Source of the DNA: an uncultured Lachnospiraceae bacterium
Lineage (GTDB): Bacteria; Bacillota; Clostridia; Lachnospirales; Lachnospiraceae
Assembly (NCBI GenBank): GCA_947643615.1
Contig: CANRWO010000018.1
Coordinates: 1-58,158, forward strand
Length of the DNA stretch: 58,158 nucleotides
Reading direction: 5' to 3'
The notes under the pieces were generated by a model, which ran no database searches, was not told the DNA's origin, and saw nothing but the letters and a program-made list of their open reading frames with translations. Positions 32,628 to 39,948 of this stretch are shown here, in pieces (the stretch's first letter is position 1; each line of letters opens with the position of its first letter). The translations under genes and the position numbers were made by a program.

Positions 32628-35243
32628 ATGGGAACGGGAATCACTCGCAGGAAACCGGATAACGGCCCGGTGGAAACAGTTCTTCCACCGATGGAAATTC
32701 GGGTTTCGGTCAGGACCCTTGTAGAGTTTATACTGCGTCACGGGGATATTGATAACAGGCGCCAGGCATCCCCTGACAATGCCATGCAGGAAGGCGGGCG
32801 TATCCACCGCATGATCCAACGCAGGATGGGGGCGGAGTATGAGGCAGAGGTATCCCTGCGGTATACATTGCCAACGGATCATTACATCCTGGTAGTGGAG
32901 GGGAGGGCCGACGGAATTATCCACCATGAGGGCCAGGTCATTATTGACGAGATCAAAGGCACTTACCGCGACCTGGAGAAAATGAAGGGCCCCGCGCCTT
33001 TACATATAGCCCAGGCAAAATGCTATGCCTATATTTGTGCTTTGAAGGAGCAGCTGAAGGAAATAAGGGTGCGCATGACCTACTGCAATATGGAGACGGA
33101 GCAATTACGCTATTTCCATGAAGATTTTACATTCCCGCAGCTGGAAGGGTGGTTTGGCAGCTTGATAGAGGCTTATCGGAAATGGGCGGACTATTCCTGT
33201 AAATGGCAGTACACCCGGCAGGAATCTATTATAGGGTTGCAATTTCCCTTTCCGTACAGAGAGGGACAGAAGGAGCTGGTGTCCAATGTCTACCGGACTA
33301 TATATCATAAGAAGAAACTGTTTTTGGAAGCGCCTACCGGAGTGGGTAAAACCATCTCCACCATCTATCCTGCTGTCCAGGCCATGGGCCAGGGAATGGC
33401 TGAGAAGCTCTTTTACCTGACTGCCAAGACCATCACCAGGACGGTTGCGGATGAGACGTTTAGCCTGCTTCGGGAAAGGGGACTTCACTTCAAGAGTGTG
33501 ATCCTGACGGCAAAGGAAAAAAGCTGCTTTATGGAGCGGACGGAATGCAACCCTGAATATTGCCCATATGCAAAGGGCCATTTTGACAGGATCAACGACG
33601 CACTGTTTGAACTGCTGACCTCGGAGGAAAGTTTCAGCAGAGAGTGTATTGCGGAATATGCGCAAAAGTATCAGGTATGCCCCTTTGAAATGTGCCTTGA
33701 CATGACCCTTTTTTCGGATGCCGTTATTTGTGACTATAATTACCTCTTTGATCCTCATGTATATTTAAAGAGGTTTTTTGCAGAGGGAAACAGTGGAAAA
33801 TATATTTTTTTGATTGATGAGGCACATAATTTATTGGAGCGGGGGAGGGAGATGTACAGTGCGGCTCTCTATAAGAATTCTTTTCTGGAATTGTCCAGGG
33901 AACTGAAACAGACAATACTGTCAGAAACATCAAAACCCTCTAAAAATAAGGAAATATCAGGACAAATGACACTAGATATGACAGAGACGTCAGGGTGTCG
34001 GACGGCAATTGACCAGATTGGTACCAACAGGCTCCATGGAGGCAAAAGCGTTCTGGTACGTGAGGGGTATGCTTCTAAGATGGTCTATCATATGGAGAAA
34101 TGTAACGAAGAGCTGTTGGCGCTGAAACGGGAGTGCGACGGATGGCGTACTGTGGAGGAAATAGATGGTTTTATAAAACCTATTATGCGTCTCCATGCCG
34201 TTATGGACGAATATCTGTCTGAGCAGGAGGAAGAGCAGCCGCCGGTGAGGGAACAGTTGTTGGATTTCTATTTTGACGTCGGCCATTTCCTGGAGATTTA
34301 TGAGCTTTTGGACGAGAATTATGTCAAGTACACTCAGCTGGGGGAGGAGGGGGATTTTCTGCTGAAGCTGTTCTGCGTCAACCCGTCGGAAAACCTGAAA
34401 AACTGTATGCTGAAGGGGCGCAGCACTATTTTGTTCTCCGCTACCTTCCTGCCTATCCAGTATTATAAAAAGCTGTTGGGCGGGGAGGAGGAGGATTTTG
34501 AGGTTTATGCAAAATCCGTTTTCAACCCTGAGAAACGTGCATTGTTCCTGGCAAACGATGTGACCAGTAAGTATACAAGGCGTTCCGACGCGGAATATTA
34601 TAATATCGCCCGTTATATTGATGAGATTGTTAAGAACAGGCATGGGAATTATATGGTCTTCTGCCCTTCATACGCCTTTTTACACACCATATATGACAGA
34701 TATACGGAGTATTTTGCCGACGGCAGGAAGGAATGCATCCTCCAGGGGGAGTACATGAGTGAGAGCGACAGGGAGGTTTTCCTCTCCCGGTTCCGTGGAA
34801 ACGCCGGATGTGACCTGCAGGCTTTGGTAGGGATGGAAATCGAGGAGGAAGAGGATACCATCCTGATAGGGTTTTGCGTGTTGGGCGGCATTTTCAGCGA
34901 AGGCATTGACTTAAAGAACGACAGCCTCATCGGAGCCATTATTGTGGGCACGGGACTTCCCCAGGTTTGCAGTGAGCGGGAGATATTAAAAGGGTATTTT
35001 GACCTGGAGGGGGAAAGCGGCTTTGACTATTCTTATCGGTATCCTGGCATGAATAAAGTACTGCAGGCTGCGGGGCGGGTGATCCGCACCGTGGAGGATG
35101 TGGGGATCATAGCTCTGCTGGATGAACGTTTTCTGCAGGCGTCTTACCGCAGGCTGTTTCCCAGAGAATGGGAACGGTTTGAGACGGTAACGGTGGACAC
35201 AGTGGCGAAAAGAGTGGAGCGGTTCTGGGATTCATGGCTGTGA
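32628..35243 (+). CDS. PD-(D/E)XK nuclease fused to XPD/DinG-type Fe-S helicase
   Basis: An 871-residue protein. Residues about 20-190 form a Cas4/RecB-like nuclease domain (GRIHRMIQRRM, EGRADGI, IIDEIKGT, AKCYAYI). Then a superfamily 2 helicase: Walker A APTGVGKT, an Fe-S domain with cysteines in CFMERTECNPEYCPYAK and CPFEMC, DEAH box LIDEAHNLLE, and the C-terminal motifs LFSATF, GGIFSEGIDL and QAAGRVIRT. It probably unwinds 5'-3' and processes branched or damaged DNA. ATG 32628 follows GGAAGG; in-frame ATG 32571 and 32694 are alternatives. The architecture is frequent in Clostridia, but the role is not established. Confidence 0.9.
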   Translation: MGTGITRRKPDNGPVETVLPPMEIRVSVRTLVEFILRHGDIDNRRQASPDNAMQEGGRIHRMIQRRMGAEYEAEVSLRYTLPTDHYILVVEGRADGIIHHEGQVIIDEIKGTYRDLEKMKGPAPLHIAQAKCYAYICALKEQLKEIRVRMTYCNMETEQLRYFHEDFTFPQLEGWFGSLIEAYRKWADYSCKWQYTRQESIIGLQFPFPYREGQKELVSNVYRTIYHKKKLFLEAPTGVGKTISTIYPAVQAMGQGMAEKLFYLTAKTITRTVADETFSLLRERGLHFKSVILTAKEKSCFMERTECNPEYCPYAKGHFDRINDALFELLTSEESFSRECIAEYAQKYQVCPFEMCLDMTLFSDAVICDYNYLFDPHVYLKRFFAEGNSGKYIFLIDEAHNLLERGREMYSAALYKNSFLELSRELKQTILSETSKPSKNKEISGQMTLDMTETSGCRTAIDQIGTNRLHGGKSVLVREGYASKMVYHMEKCNEELLALKRECDGWRTVEEIDGFIKPIMRLHAVMDEYLSEQEEEQPPVREQLLDFYFDVGHFLEIYELLDENYVKYTQLGEEGDFLLKLFCVNPSENLKNCMLKGRSTILFSATFLPIQYYKKLLGGEEEDFEVYAKSVFNPEKRALFLANDVTSKYTRRSDAEYYNIARYIDEIVKNRHGNYMVFCPSYAFLHTIYDRYTEYFADGRKECILQGEYMSESDREVFLSRFRGNAGCDLQALVGMEIEEEEDTILIGFCVLGGIFSEGIDLKNDSLIGAIIVGTGLPQVCSEREILKGYFDLEGESGFDYSYRYPGMNKVLQAAGRVIRTVEDVGIIALLDERFLQASYRRLFPREWERFETVTVDTVAKRVERFWDSWL

Positions 35244-35310
35244 TGAAGTGGCCTGATAAATAAAACTATGGAACTGACATCCGAAGTGTGGTAAAATGAC
35301 AGAGGTGTAA

Positions 35311-35391
35311 TTGTGGATAACTTTGTGGATTTGGTGGATTTTTTCTTAAATAATTCTAAAAAAATGACACTGATATCCAATTTATCCACAA
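35311..35391. promoter_or_regulatory. Inverted pair of perfect DnaA-box sequences before the GH13 gene
   Basis: TTGTGGATAA (35311-35320) and its exact inverse TTATCCACAA (35382-35391) each contain the DnaA consensus TTATCCACA. Two further GTGGAT copies lie at 35325 and 35334. The stretch between is AT-rich. It may be a DnaA-binding cluster, or simply a 10-bp operator dyad for the downstream gene. Confidence 0.4.
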
Positions 35392-35485
35392 GGGGAACCT
35401 GCAGGAGATCTTTTGCGGTACTGAACTGGTCAATGAAGAACCTGCACCCTTAATCATGAAAACAAGGTATGAGAGGAGAACTATT

Positions 35486-36799
35486 ATGTGGGCATATGAA
35501 AGTGTTTTTTATCAAATTTATCCGTTGGGGTTCTGCGGGGCGCCCTTTGAGAACGACGGGGTGCCGGAGCACCGGATCTTAAAGGTGCTGGACTGGATAC
35601 CCCATATGAAGAAGCTGGGCGTGGACGGGATATATTTTTCCCCTGTCTTTGAATCGGATACCCACGGCTATAACACCAGGGATTACCGTTTGCTTGACAC
35701 CCGCCTCGGCACAAATGAGGATTTCAAAGAGGTTTGTGGAAAACTTCATGAAAATGGTATCAAAGTTGTATTGGACGGTGTGTTTAACCATGTGGGAAGA
35801 GGCTTTGGCCCTTTTCAGGATGTAGTGAAAAACAGGGAAAGCTCTCCCTATACGAACTGGTTTTACCGTATAGACTTCGGGGGGAATTCCAACTACAATG
35901 ACGGGCTCTGGTATGAGGGCTGGGAGGGGAACTATGACCTGGTGAAGCTGAACCTGCGCAATGAGGCAGTGATCGATTATCTGCTGGGCAGCGTGAAATT
36001 CTGGGTGGACGAATTTGGCATAGACGGCCTGCGGCTGGATGTGGCATACAGCCTGGACGAGGACTTTGTGCGCAGGCTGAGAAGTTATACCCAGGGACTT
36101 AAGGAAGACTTTGTGCTGATCGGGGAGATGCTGCACGGCGATTATAACCGCATGATGAACGACCAGATGCTTCATTCGGTTACCAACTATGAATGCTATA
36201 AAGGACTCTACAGCAGTTTTAACAGCATGAACATGTTTGAGATCGTCCATTCCCTGATGAGGCAGTTCGGCCCGGAAAACTGGACGCTGTATAAGGGAAA
36301 ACACCTGTTATCCTTTGTGGACAACCATGATGTGACCAGAGTGGCAAGTATTCTTACAAATGAAAAGCATCTGCCCCTGATATACGCATTGCAGTTCGGA
36401 ATGCCGGGCATTCCCTGTGTGTATTACGGAAGCGAATGGGGTGCAAAAGGGGATAAGTCACAGGGCGACCCTGCGCTCCGCCCCTGCTTTGAGGAGCCTG
36501 TGTGGAATGAACTGGGTGAATGGATCGGGAAGCTTGCGGAGGCCAAGAAGCATTCCGAGGCATTAAATTATGGTTCGTTCCGTTCGGTTTTGTTGACCAA
36601 TAAGCAGTGCATCATTGAGAGAAAATCCGACCATGAGAGAGTGCTGGTTGCGATCAATGCGGACGGGGAGGACTTTGACGCCCATTTCGATGCAGGCTGC
36701 GGCACTGCAGTGGACCTGATCAGCGGTGAAGGCCATGACTTCGGCGGCGGCAGCAGGCTGCCCGCGTACAGCGCTTATTTCTGGAAGATGGAAAAATAG
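35486..36799 (+). CDS. GH13 alpha-amylase family glycoside hydrolase
   Basis: This 437-residue cytosolic protein has the four GH13 regions: region I DGVFNHVG, region II GLRLDVAY (catalytic nucleophile Asp), region III IGEMLHG (acid/base Glu) and region IV FVDNHDVTR (transition-state Asp). The N-terminal FYQIYPLGFCGAP and the compact length without extra starch-binding domains suggest an intracellular maltodextrin-degrading enzyme (neopullulanase or alpha-glucosidase type). No signal peptide. ATG 35486 has GAGAGGAG upstream; the frame is open to 35456. The exact specificity is not decidable. Confidence 0.92.
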   Translation: MWAYESVFYQIYPLGFCGAPFENDGVPEHRILKVLDWIPHMKKLGVDGIYFSPVFESDTHGYNTRDYRLLDTRLGTNEDFKEVCGKLHENGIKVVLDGVFNHVGRGFGPFQDVVKNRESSPYTNWFYRIDFGGNSNYNDGLWYEGWEGNYDLVKLNLRNEAVIDYLLGSVKFWVDEFGIDGLRLDVAYSLDEDFVRRLRSYTQGLKEDFVLIGEMLHGDYNRMMNDQMLHSVTNYECYKGLYSSFNSMNMFEIVHSLMRQFGPENWTLYKGKHLLSFVDNHDVTRVASILTNEKHLPLIYALQFGMPGIPCVYYGSEWGAKGDKSQGDPALRPCFEEPVWNELGEWIGKLAEAKKHSEALNYGSFRSVLLTNKQCIIERKSDHERVLVAINADGEDFDAHFDAGCGTAVDLISGEGHDFGGGSRLPAYSAYFWKMEK

Positions 36800-36934
36800 A
36801 GGAAAGACCGGAGATTTTCAAATACGCTCCGGTGAAAAGTTTTTCTGAGGCATCCCAAAAGCGCCAAAGAAAATTTAAGCTTCGACTTGGTCATAACAAA
36901 TAAATAGTTTTTCTATAATAGAATAGAGCAGGAA

Positions 36935-36973
36935 GGGATACTGGACGCCGCATAAGGCGTACAGTGTCCCTTT
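36935..36973 (+). terminator. Strong hairpin in the GH13-padR gap
   Basis: GGGATACTG (36935-36943) pairs with CAGTGTCCC (36962-36970), continued by ACGCC/GGCGT around a six-base loop: about 14 paired bases with one wobble and one mismatch. TTT follows. A TATAAT lies close upstream at 36914-36919 without a good -35 box. No gene elsewhere between 36800 and 37000. Confidence 0.65.
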
Positions 36974-37007
36974 AGCATTTCTTTAGAAAATATTTGGTAA
37001 ATATATA

Positions 37008-37036
37008 TTGACACATAATATTATATGTCATATAGT
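37008..37036 (+). promoter_or_regulatory. padR promoter with a 22-bp palindromic operator
   Basis: TTGACA (37008-37013), exactly 17 bases, TATAGT (37031-37036). The bases 37009-37030 form a palindrome, TGACA...TGTCA, symmetric at all but one pair, running from the -35 box to just before the -10 box. PadR proteins bind such dyads and commonly repress their own promoter. The leader to the ATG is about 170 bases. Confidence 0.75.
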
Positions 37037-37215
37037 ATTGATATCAGCTGAGATATTATACGCCATATATTATTATACGGGTATAATGTGTGACCAATTA
37101 ATTTTATTGAATTCAAAATATCGAAACACTAAAGCTTTGAATTCAAATGTCTCTGGAACGGAAACGCAGAGACGGAGCAATATGCCGGAAACGGCAATTG
37201 AAGAGGAGAGATGGC

Positions 37216-37581
37216 ATGGTATTTAACACAGGTTCGGCTCTTCTGGATGCCATTGTGCTGGCGGTCGTCTCCAAGGAACCGGAGGGAACTTACGGGTATA
37301 AGATTACGCAGGATGTGCGGCAGGTCATTGAGCTGTCCGAATCCACGCTCTATCCGGTGCTCAGGAGGCTGCAAAAAGACGAATGCCTGGAGGTGTATGA
37401 CAGGGAGTGTGCCGGCAGGAACCGCCGCTACTACAAGGTGACCAGCAGAGGTTGGGCGCAGCTTCGCCTTTACGAGAGCGAGTGGCGCAGGTATTCAGAC
37501 AAGATAACGGGTCTGTTCGAGGGCAGGACAGACATACATTCAGATGAGGGAAAGGACAATCCGGAAGGGAGTGGGATTTGA
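37216..37581 (+). CDS. PadR-family transcriptional regulator
   Basis: The 121-residue protein contains a PadR winged helix: LDAIVLAVVSKEPEGTYGYKI, ELSESTLYPVLRRLQKDECLEVYDRE and RNRRYYKVTSRGWAQL. ATG 37216 follows GAGGAGAG. PadR/HAAS/DUF4097 triplets are recurrent in Firmicutes and are probably an envelope-responsive unit in which PadR represses the operon. The stop overlaps the region just before the next start, so the genes are translationally coupled. The effector is unknown. Confidence 0.93.
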   Translation: MVFNTGSALLDAIVLAVVSKEPEGTYGYKITQDVRQVIELSESTLYPVLRRLQKDECLEVYDRECAGRNRRYYKVTSRGWAQLRLYESEWRRYSDKITGLFEGRTDIHSDEGKDNPEGSGI

Positions 37582-37583
37582 TT

Positions 37584-38255
37584 ATGAACAGAATTGATTT
37601 TATGAAACAATTAGAGAGCCTGCTTCAAAATATTTCTCCTGCAGAGAGGGAGGAGGCGCTGCAATACTATAATGAATATTTTAATGACGCGGGTGTGGAA
37701 AACGAACAGGCGGTCATTGAAGCCTTGGGAAATCCTGCGAAGGTGGCTGAGAATATCAAGAGGGACATCAACGGAGCCGGCTATGGGGACGGGGGATACC
37801 AGAGGCCCCAGAACAGGGCGGTGGTTCAGTATCAGCAGCCTGCATCCGGCGGTCAGCAGGCAAATCCGCCCCAGTCGAAAACGGAGAGCCTTCCTACCTG
37901 GGCCATCATTTTGATCGTGATCGGCTGTATTATGTTTTCGCCAGCCATACTGGGAATCGCCGGTGGGGCAGTGGGCACGGTGGCAGGAATCGTCCTGGCC
38001 TGGTTTGGCCTGATCATTGGCTTTGGTGCAACTGCAGTGGCTCTGTTTGTGGTATTGCTGGTATTGCTGGTTACCGGGATCATGTGCCTGTGGGTGGATC
38101 CGCTGGTGGGATTGGCATTATTAGGAGGCGGCCTGGTGTGCGGCGGTGTGGGTATCCTGTTTATGATGCTGACAGTTGCCATGGCAGGAATTGCCACACC
38201 GGCAATCTTCAAAGGATTGTGCAGGCTGTTTGAGGGGAAAAACAAGCAGAAATAA
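37584..38255 (+). CDS. DUF1700/HAAS-domain polytopic membrane protein
   Basis: A 223-residue protein. Residues 1-60 are a HAAS domain (MNRIDFMKQLESLLQNISPAEREEAL..YYNEYF, ..EALGNPAKVAENI), then a Gln/Pro-rich linker (about 65-100), and four or more membrane segments rich in Gly, Val and Leu. It starts two bases after padR. A HAAS protein in a padR operon is the usual arrangement; it may present a signal to PadR or act on the envelope. Paralogue of the gene at 11783. Confidence 0.9.
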   Translation: MNRIDFMKQLESLLQNISPAEREEALQYYNEYFNDAGVENEQAVIEALGNPAKVAENIKRDINGAGYGDGGYQRPQNRAVVQYQQPASGGQQANPPQSKTESLPTWAIILIVIGCIMFSPAILGIAGGAVGTVAGIVLAWFGLIIGFGATAVALFVVLLVLLVTGIMCLWVDPLVGLALLGGGLVCGGVGILFMMLTVAMAGIATPAIFKGLCRLFEGKNKQK

Positions 38256-38382
38256 AGGGAGAATTTGCAGTGGCAGCAATGCCCTACGGGGCAAATATTG
38301 TAGGGGTAAAGACTGAAAATCAGAAATTTCAATCTGCGTATCTGGGCCTGTTCCCGCATGGGAGGGGCCCTGCGGGAAAGGC

Positions 38383-39381
38383 ATGGGTATAAAAATGAAA
38401 AAGTTTATGAAAGGCTGTGCATGGACAGCGCTTATCGTGATTGTAATGGGTACAATACTTGCCACGGTGGCAAGTTCCATCAGAGGCAGGACTGCCATTG
38501 AGGATGTGGTGGAGAGTGTGACAGGGGGGCGTGTCCATATCGGCCTGTTCCCTTTTACCGACTGGGGTGTCTATGTAGATGAAACTGATGTATTGGATTG
38601 GGTGGATGAGATGGATATTCTGGATGAAATCGACTATATTGTGGATGAAGATGTCTTATTTAACCAGAATTATTCCATATGGAAGGGCCAGGTGGAGAGG
38701 TTCAACCTGGGAAACGACATCCGCCAGCTGGACTTTGTGGTGGGCGCCTGCAGCTTTACCACAGAGGTATCCCCCAACGAAGATTTCTACCTGGAAGCGC
38801 AATACGCGGGGAAGCTTCAGTGCTATGTGGAAGACGGGACCCTTTATCTACGGTCTACTGCATCGGTGAAAAAGTGGAATGAACTGAACGGGTGCCGGGT
38901 TATCCTGTATGTACCGGAGGGTGCCCGCTTTGAGGAAGCCGACATTGAAGTCGGTGCGGGGGAACTGGAATTTGACGGTTTGCAGGCAGAAGATATTTCC
39001 CTGGAAGTCGGGGCAGGGCAGATCAGCATGAGCGACCTGCGGGCGGAAAAACTGAATGTTTCCGTGGGATTTGGGCAGATGGAGCTTAGCGAGATGGAAA
39101 TAGGAGAATTGGATGCGGAGATCGGCATGGGAGAGTTCGTGGCTGTGGGCGCCCTGAACGGAGACGCGGATGTGGTTTGCTCCATGGGAAATGTCTCATT
39201 GGCCCTGGAAGGCAGCCAGAGGGATTTTAATTACAGCCTTTCCAAAGCCATGGGAAATGTGACATTGGGTGGCTTCAGCAGCAGCGGTTTTTCCAGCGAA
39301 AAGGATATTGACAACAATGCAAATAAGACGATAGACATAGAATGTGCCGTGGGCAATGTGGCGATTCGGTTTACGAAATAG
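38383..39381 (+). CDS. DUF4097 family membrane-anchored beta-strand repeat protein
   Basis: This 332-residue protein has an N-terminal membrane anchor (about residues 11-30). An acidic segment follows, then a repetitive beta-helix-like region with regular motifs (ADIEVGAGELEFDGL, ISLEVGAGQISMSDL, LNVSVGFGQMELSEM), characteristic of DUF4097/putative adhesin domains. It is the third gene of the PadR-HAAS-DUF4097 unit, exposed outside. An alternative start at ATG 38395 lies four codons downstream. The 127-base gap to the HAAS gene can form a CCCGCA/TGCGGG stem near 38353-38376. Biochemical role unknown. Confidence 0.88.
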   Translation: MGIKMKKFMKGCAWTALIVIVMGTILATVASSIRGRTAIEDVVESVTGGRVHIGLFPFTDWGVYVDETDVLDWVDEMDILDEIDYIVDEDVLFNQNYSIWKGQVERFNLGNDIRQLDFVVGACSFTTEVSPNEDFYLEAQYAGKLQCYVEDGTLYLRSTASVKKWNELNGCRVILYVPEGARFEEADIEVGAGELEFDGLQAEDISLEVGAGQISMSDLRAEKLNVSVGFGQMELSEMEIGELDAEIGMGEFVAVGALNGDADVVCSMGNVSLALEGSQRDFNYSLSKAMGNVTLGGFSSSGFSSEKDIDNNANKTIDIECAVGNVAIRFTK

Positions 39382-39388
39382 AAAGCAA

Positions 39389-39418
39389 AACGCAGGTTTA
39401 AAAAACCTGCGTTATTTA
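39389..39418 (+). terminator. Terminator of the padR operon
   Basis: AACGCAGGTT (39389-39398) and AACCTGCGTT (39404-39413) form a perfect 10-bp stem around TAAAA, followed by ATTTAT. Confidence 0.8.
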
Positions 39419-39476
39419 TGTGCGCCCAGTGGACTTTCGGCCAAAAGGCTGCTTACATTATGTAAAACCCCAAAAC

Positions 39477-39641
39477 GTTATAGTTCACACGCGCCATTCG
39501 CAAACCTGCACTTTCAGTGCTCGCCGCTGCTGCGCAGCTGTTTTTGCTCATAAAATGGCGCTCCCTTCGTCCGTTCGTACCCAGATAACTTCTTATGCAA
39601 GCATAAATTTATCTGGGTACGACTGACGTGTGAACTGTAAC
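39477..39641. repeat. 165-bp palindromic dispersed element, long form
   Basis: The ends are 15-base inverted repeats (39477-39491 and 39627-39641, GTTATAGTTCACACG type) with one mismatch. Inside are nested stems GCGCCATT/AATGGCGC (39491-39498/39554-39561) and GTACCCAGATAA/TTATCTGGGTAC (39577-39620 region). The right 66 bases match the 23406 element inverted. Non-coding. Confidence 0.85.
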
Positions 39642-39680
39642 CCCAAAACTTCACAAATCATGACTAAAATGTTGCAAATC

Positions 39681-39709
39681 TTGACACCGGCAAAATTGAA
39701 AGTTATGAT
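39681..39709 (+). promoter_or_regulatory. Promoter of the hemerythrin-response regulator gene
   Basis: TTGACA (39681-39686), 17 bases, TATGAT (39704-39709). The start near 39716 gives an unusually long leader of about 230 bases containing the folded RNA at 39756-39869. A second TATAAT at 39905-39910 lacks a -35 box. Confidence 0.7.
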
Positions 39710-39755
39710 AGTAAGAGCAGGGTAATTATGGTACAATATCCGTAAAGGGCAGGGT

Positions 39756-39869
39756 CAAGTGGACGGGTAGGCAGCTGCCGGGGTTGTTCGGGCGGATGAA
39801 CATACGGCCTTTGATGAGTGAAGTAAACCCGGAAAATCAATGGTTTTCCGGGTCTCTGCCTGCCACTTG
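39756..39869 (+). ncRNA. Candidate structured leader RNA (possible riboswitch)
   Basis: Closing stem CAAGTGG/CCACTTG (39756-39762/39863-39869) and, after an internal loop, AGGCAG/CTGCCT (39769-39774/39856-39861). Inside are two arms. Arm one is GCCG/CGGC (39777-39780/39805-39808) with TGTTC/GAACA above it. Arm two is CCCGGAAAA/TTTTCCGGG (39828-39836/39844-39852). This is a three-way junction. It matches no riboswitch class I can name. The final stem has no T run, so translational rather than transcriptional control is more likely. The structure is seen; the function is inferred. Confidence 0.45.
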
Positions 39870-39948
39870 TGATTCCATGTGCGCCAAAGGGCACGGGATT
39901 GTTGTATAATACCTACAAGGAAACAGACCATAGGGAAGGAGTAGTGGA

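Noticed and set aside
39756..39869. Cyclic-di-GMP (GEMM) riboswitch or hammerhead ribozyme in the hemerythrin leader
   Set aside because: A GGTAGGCAGC-like string recalls GEMM and TTGATGAG recalls a hammerhead core. The remaining conserved loop nucleotides and stem order of either class are missing.
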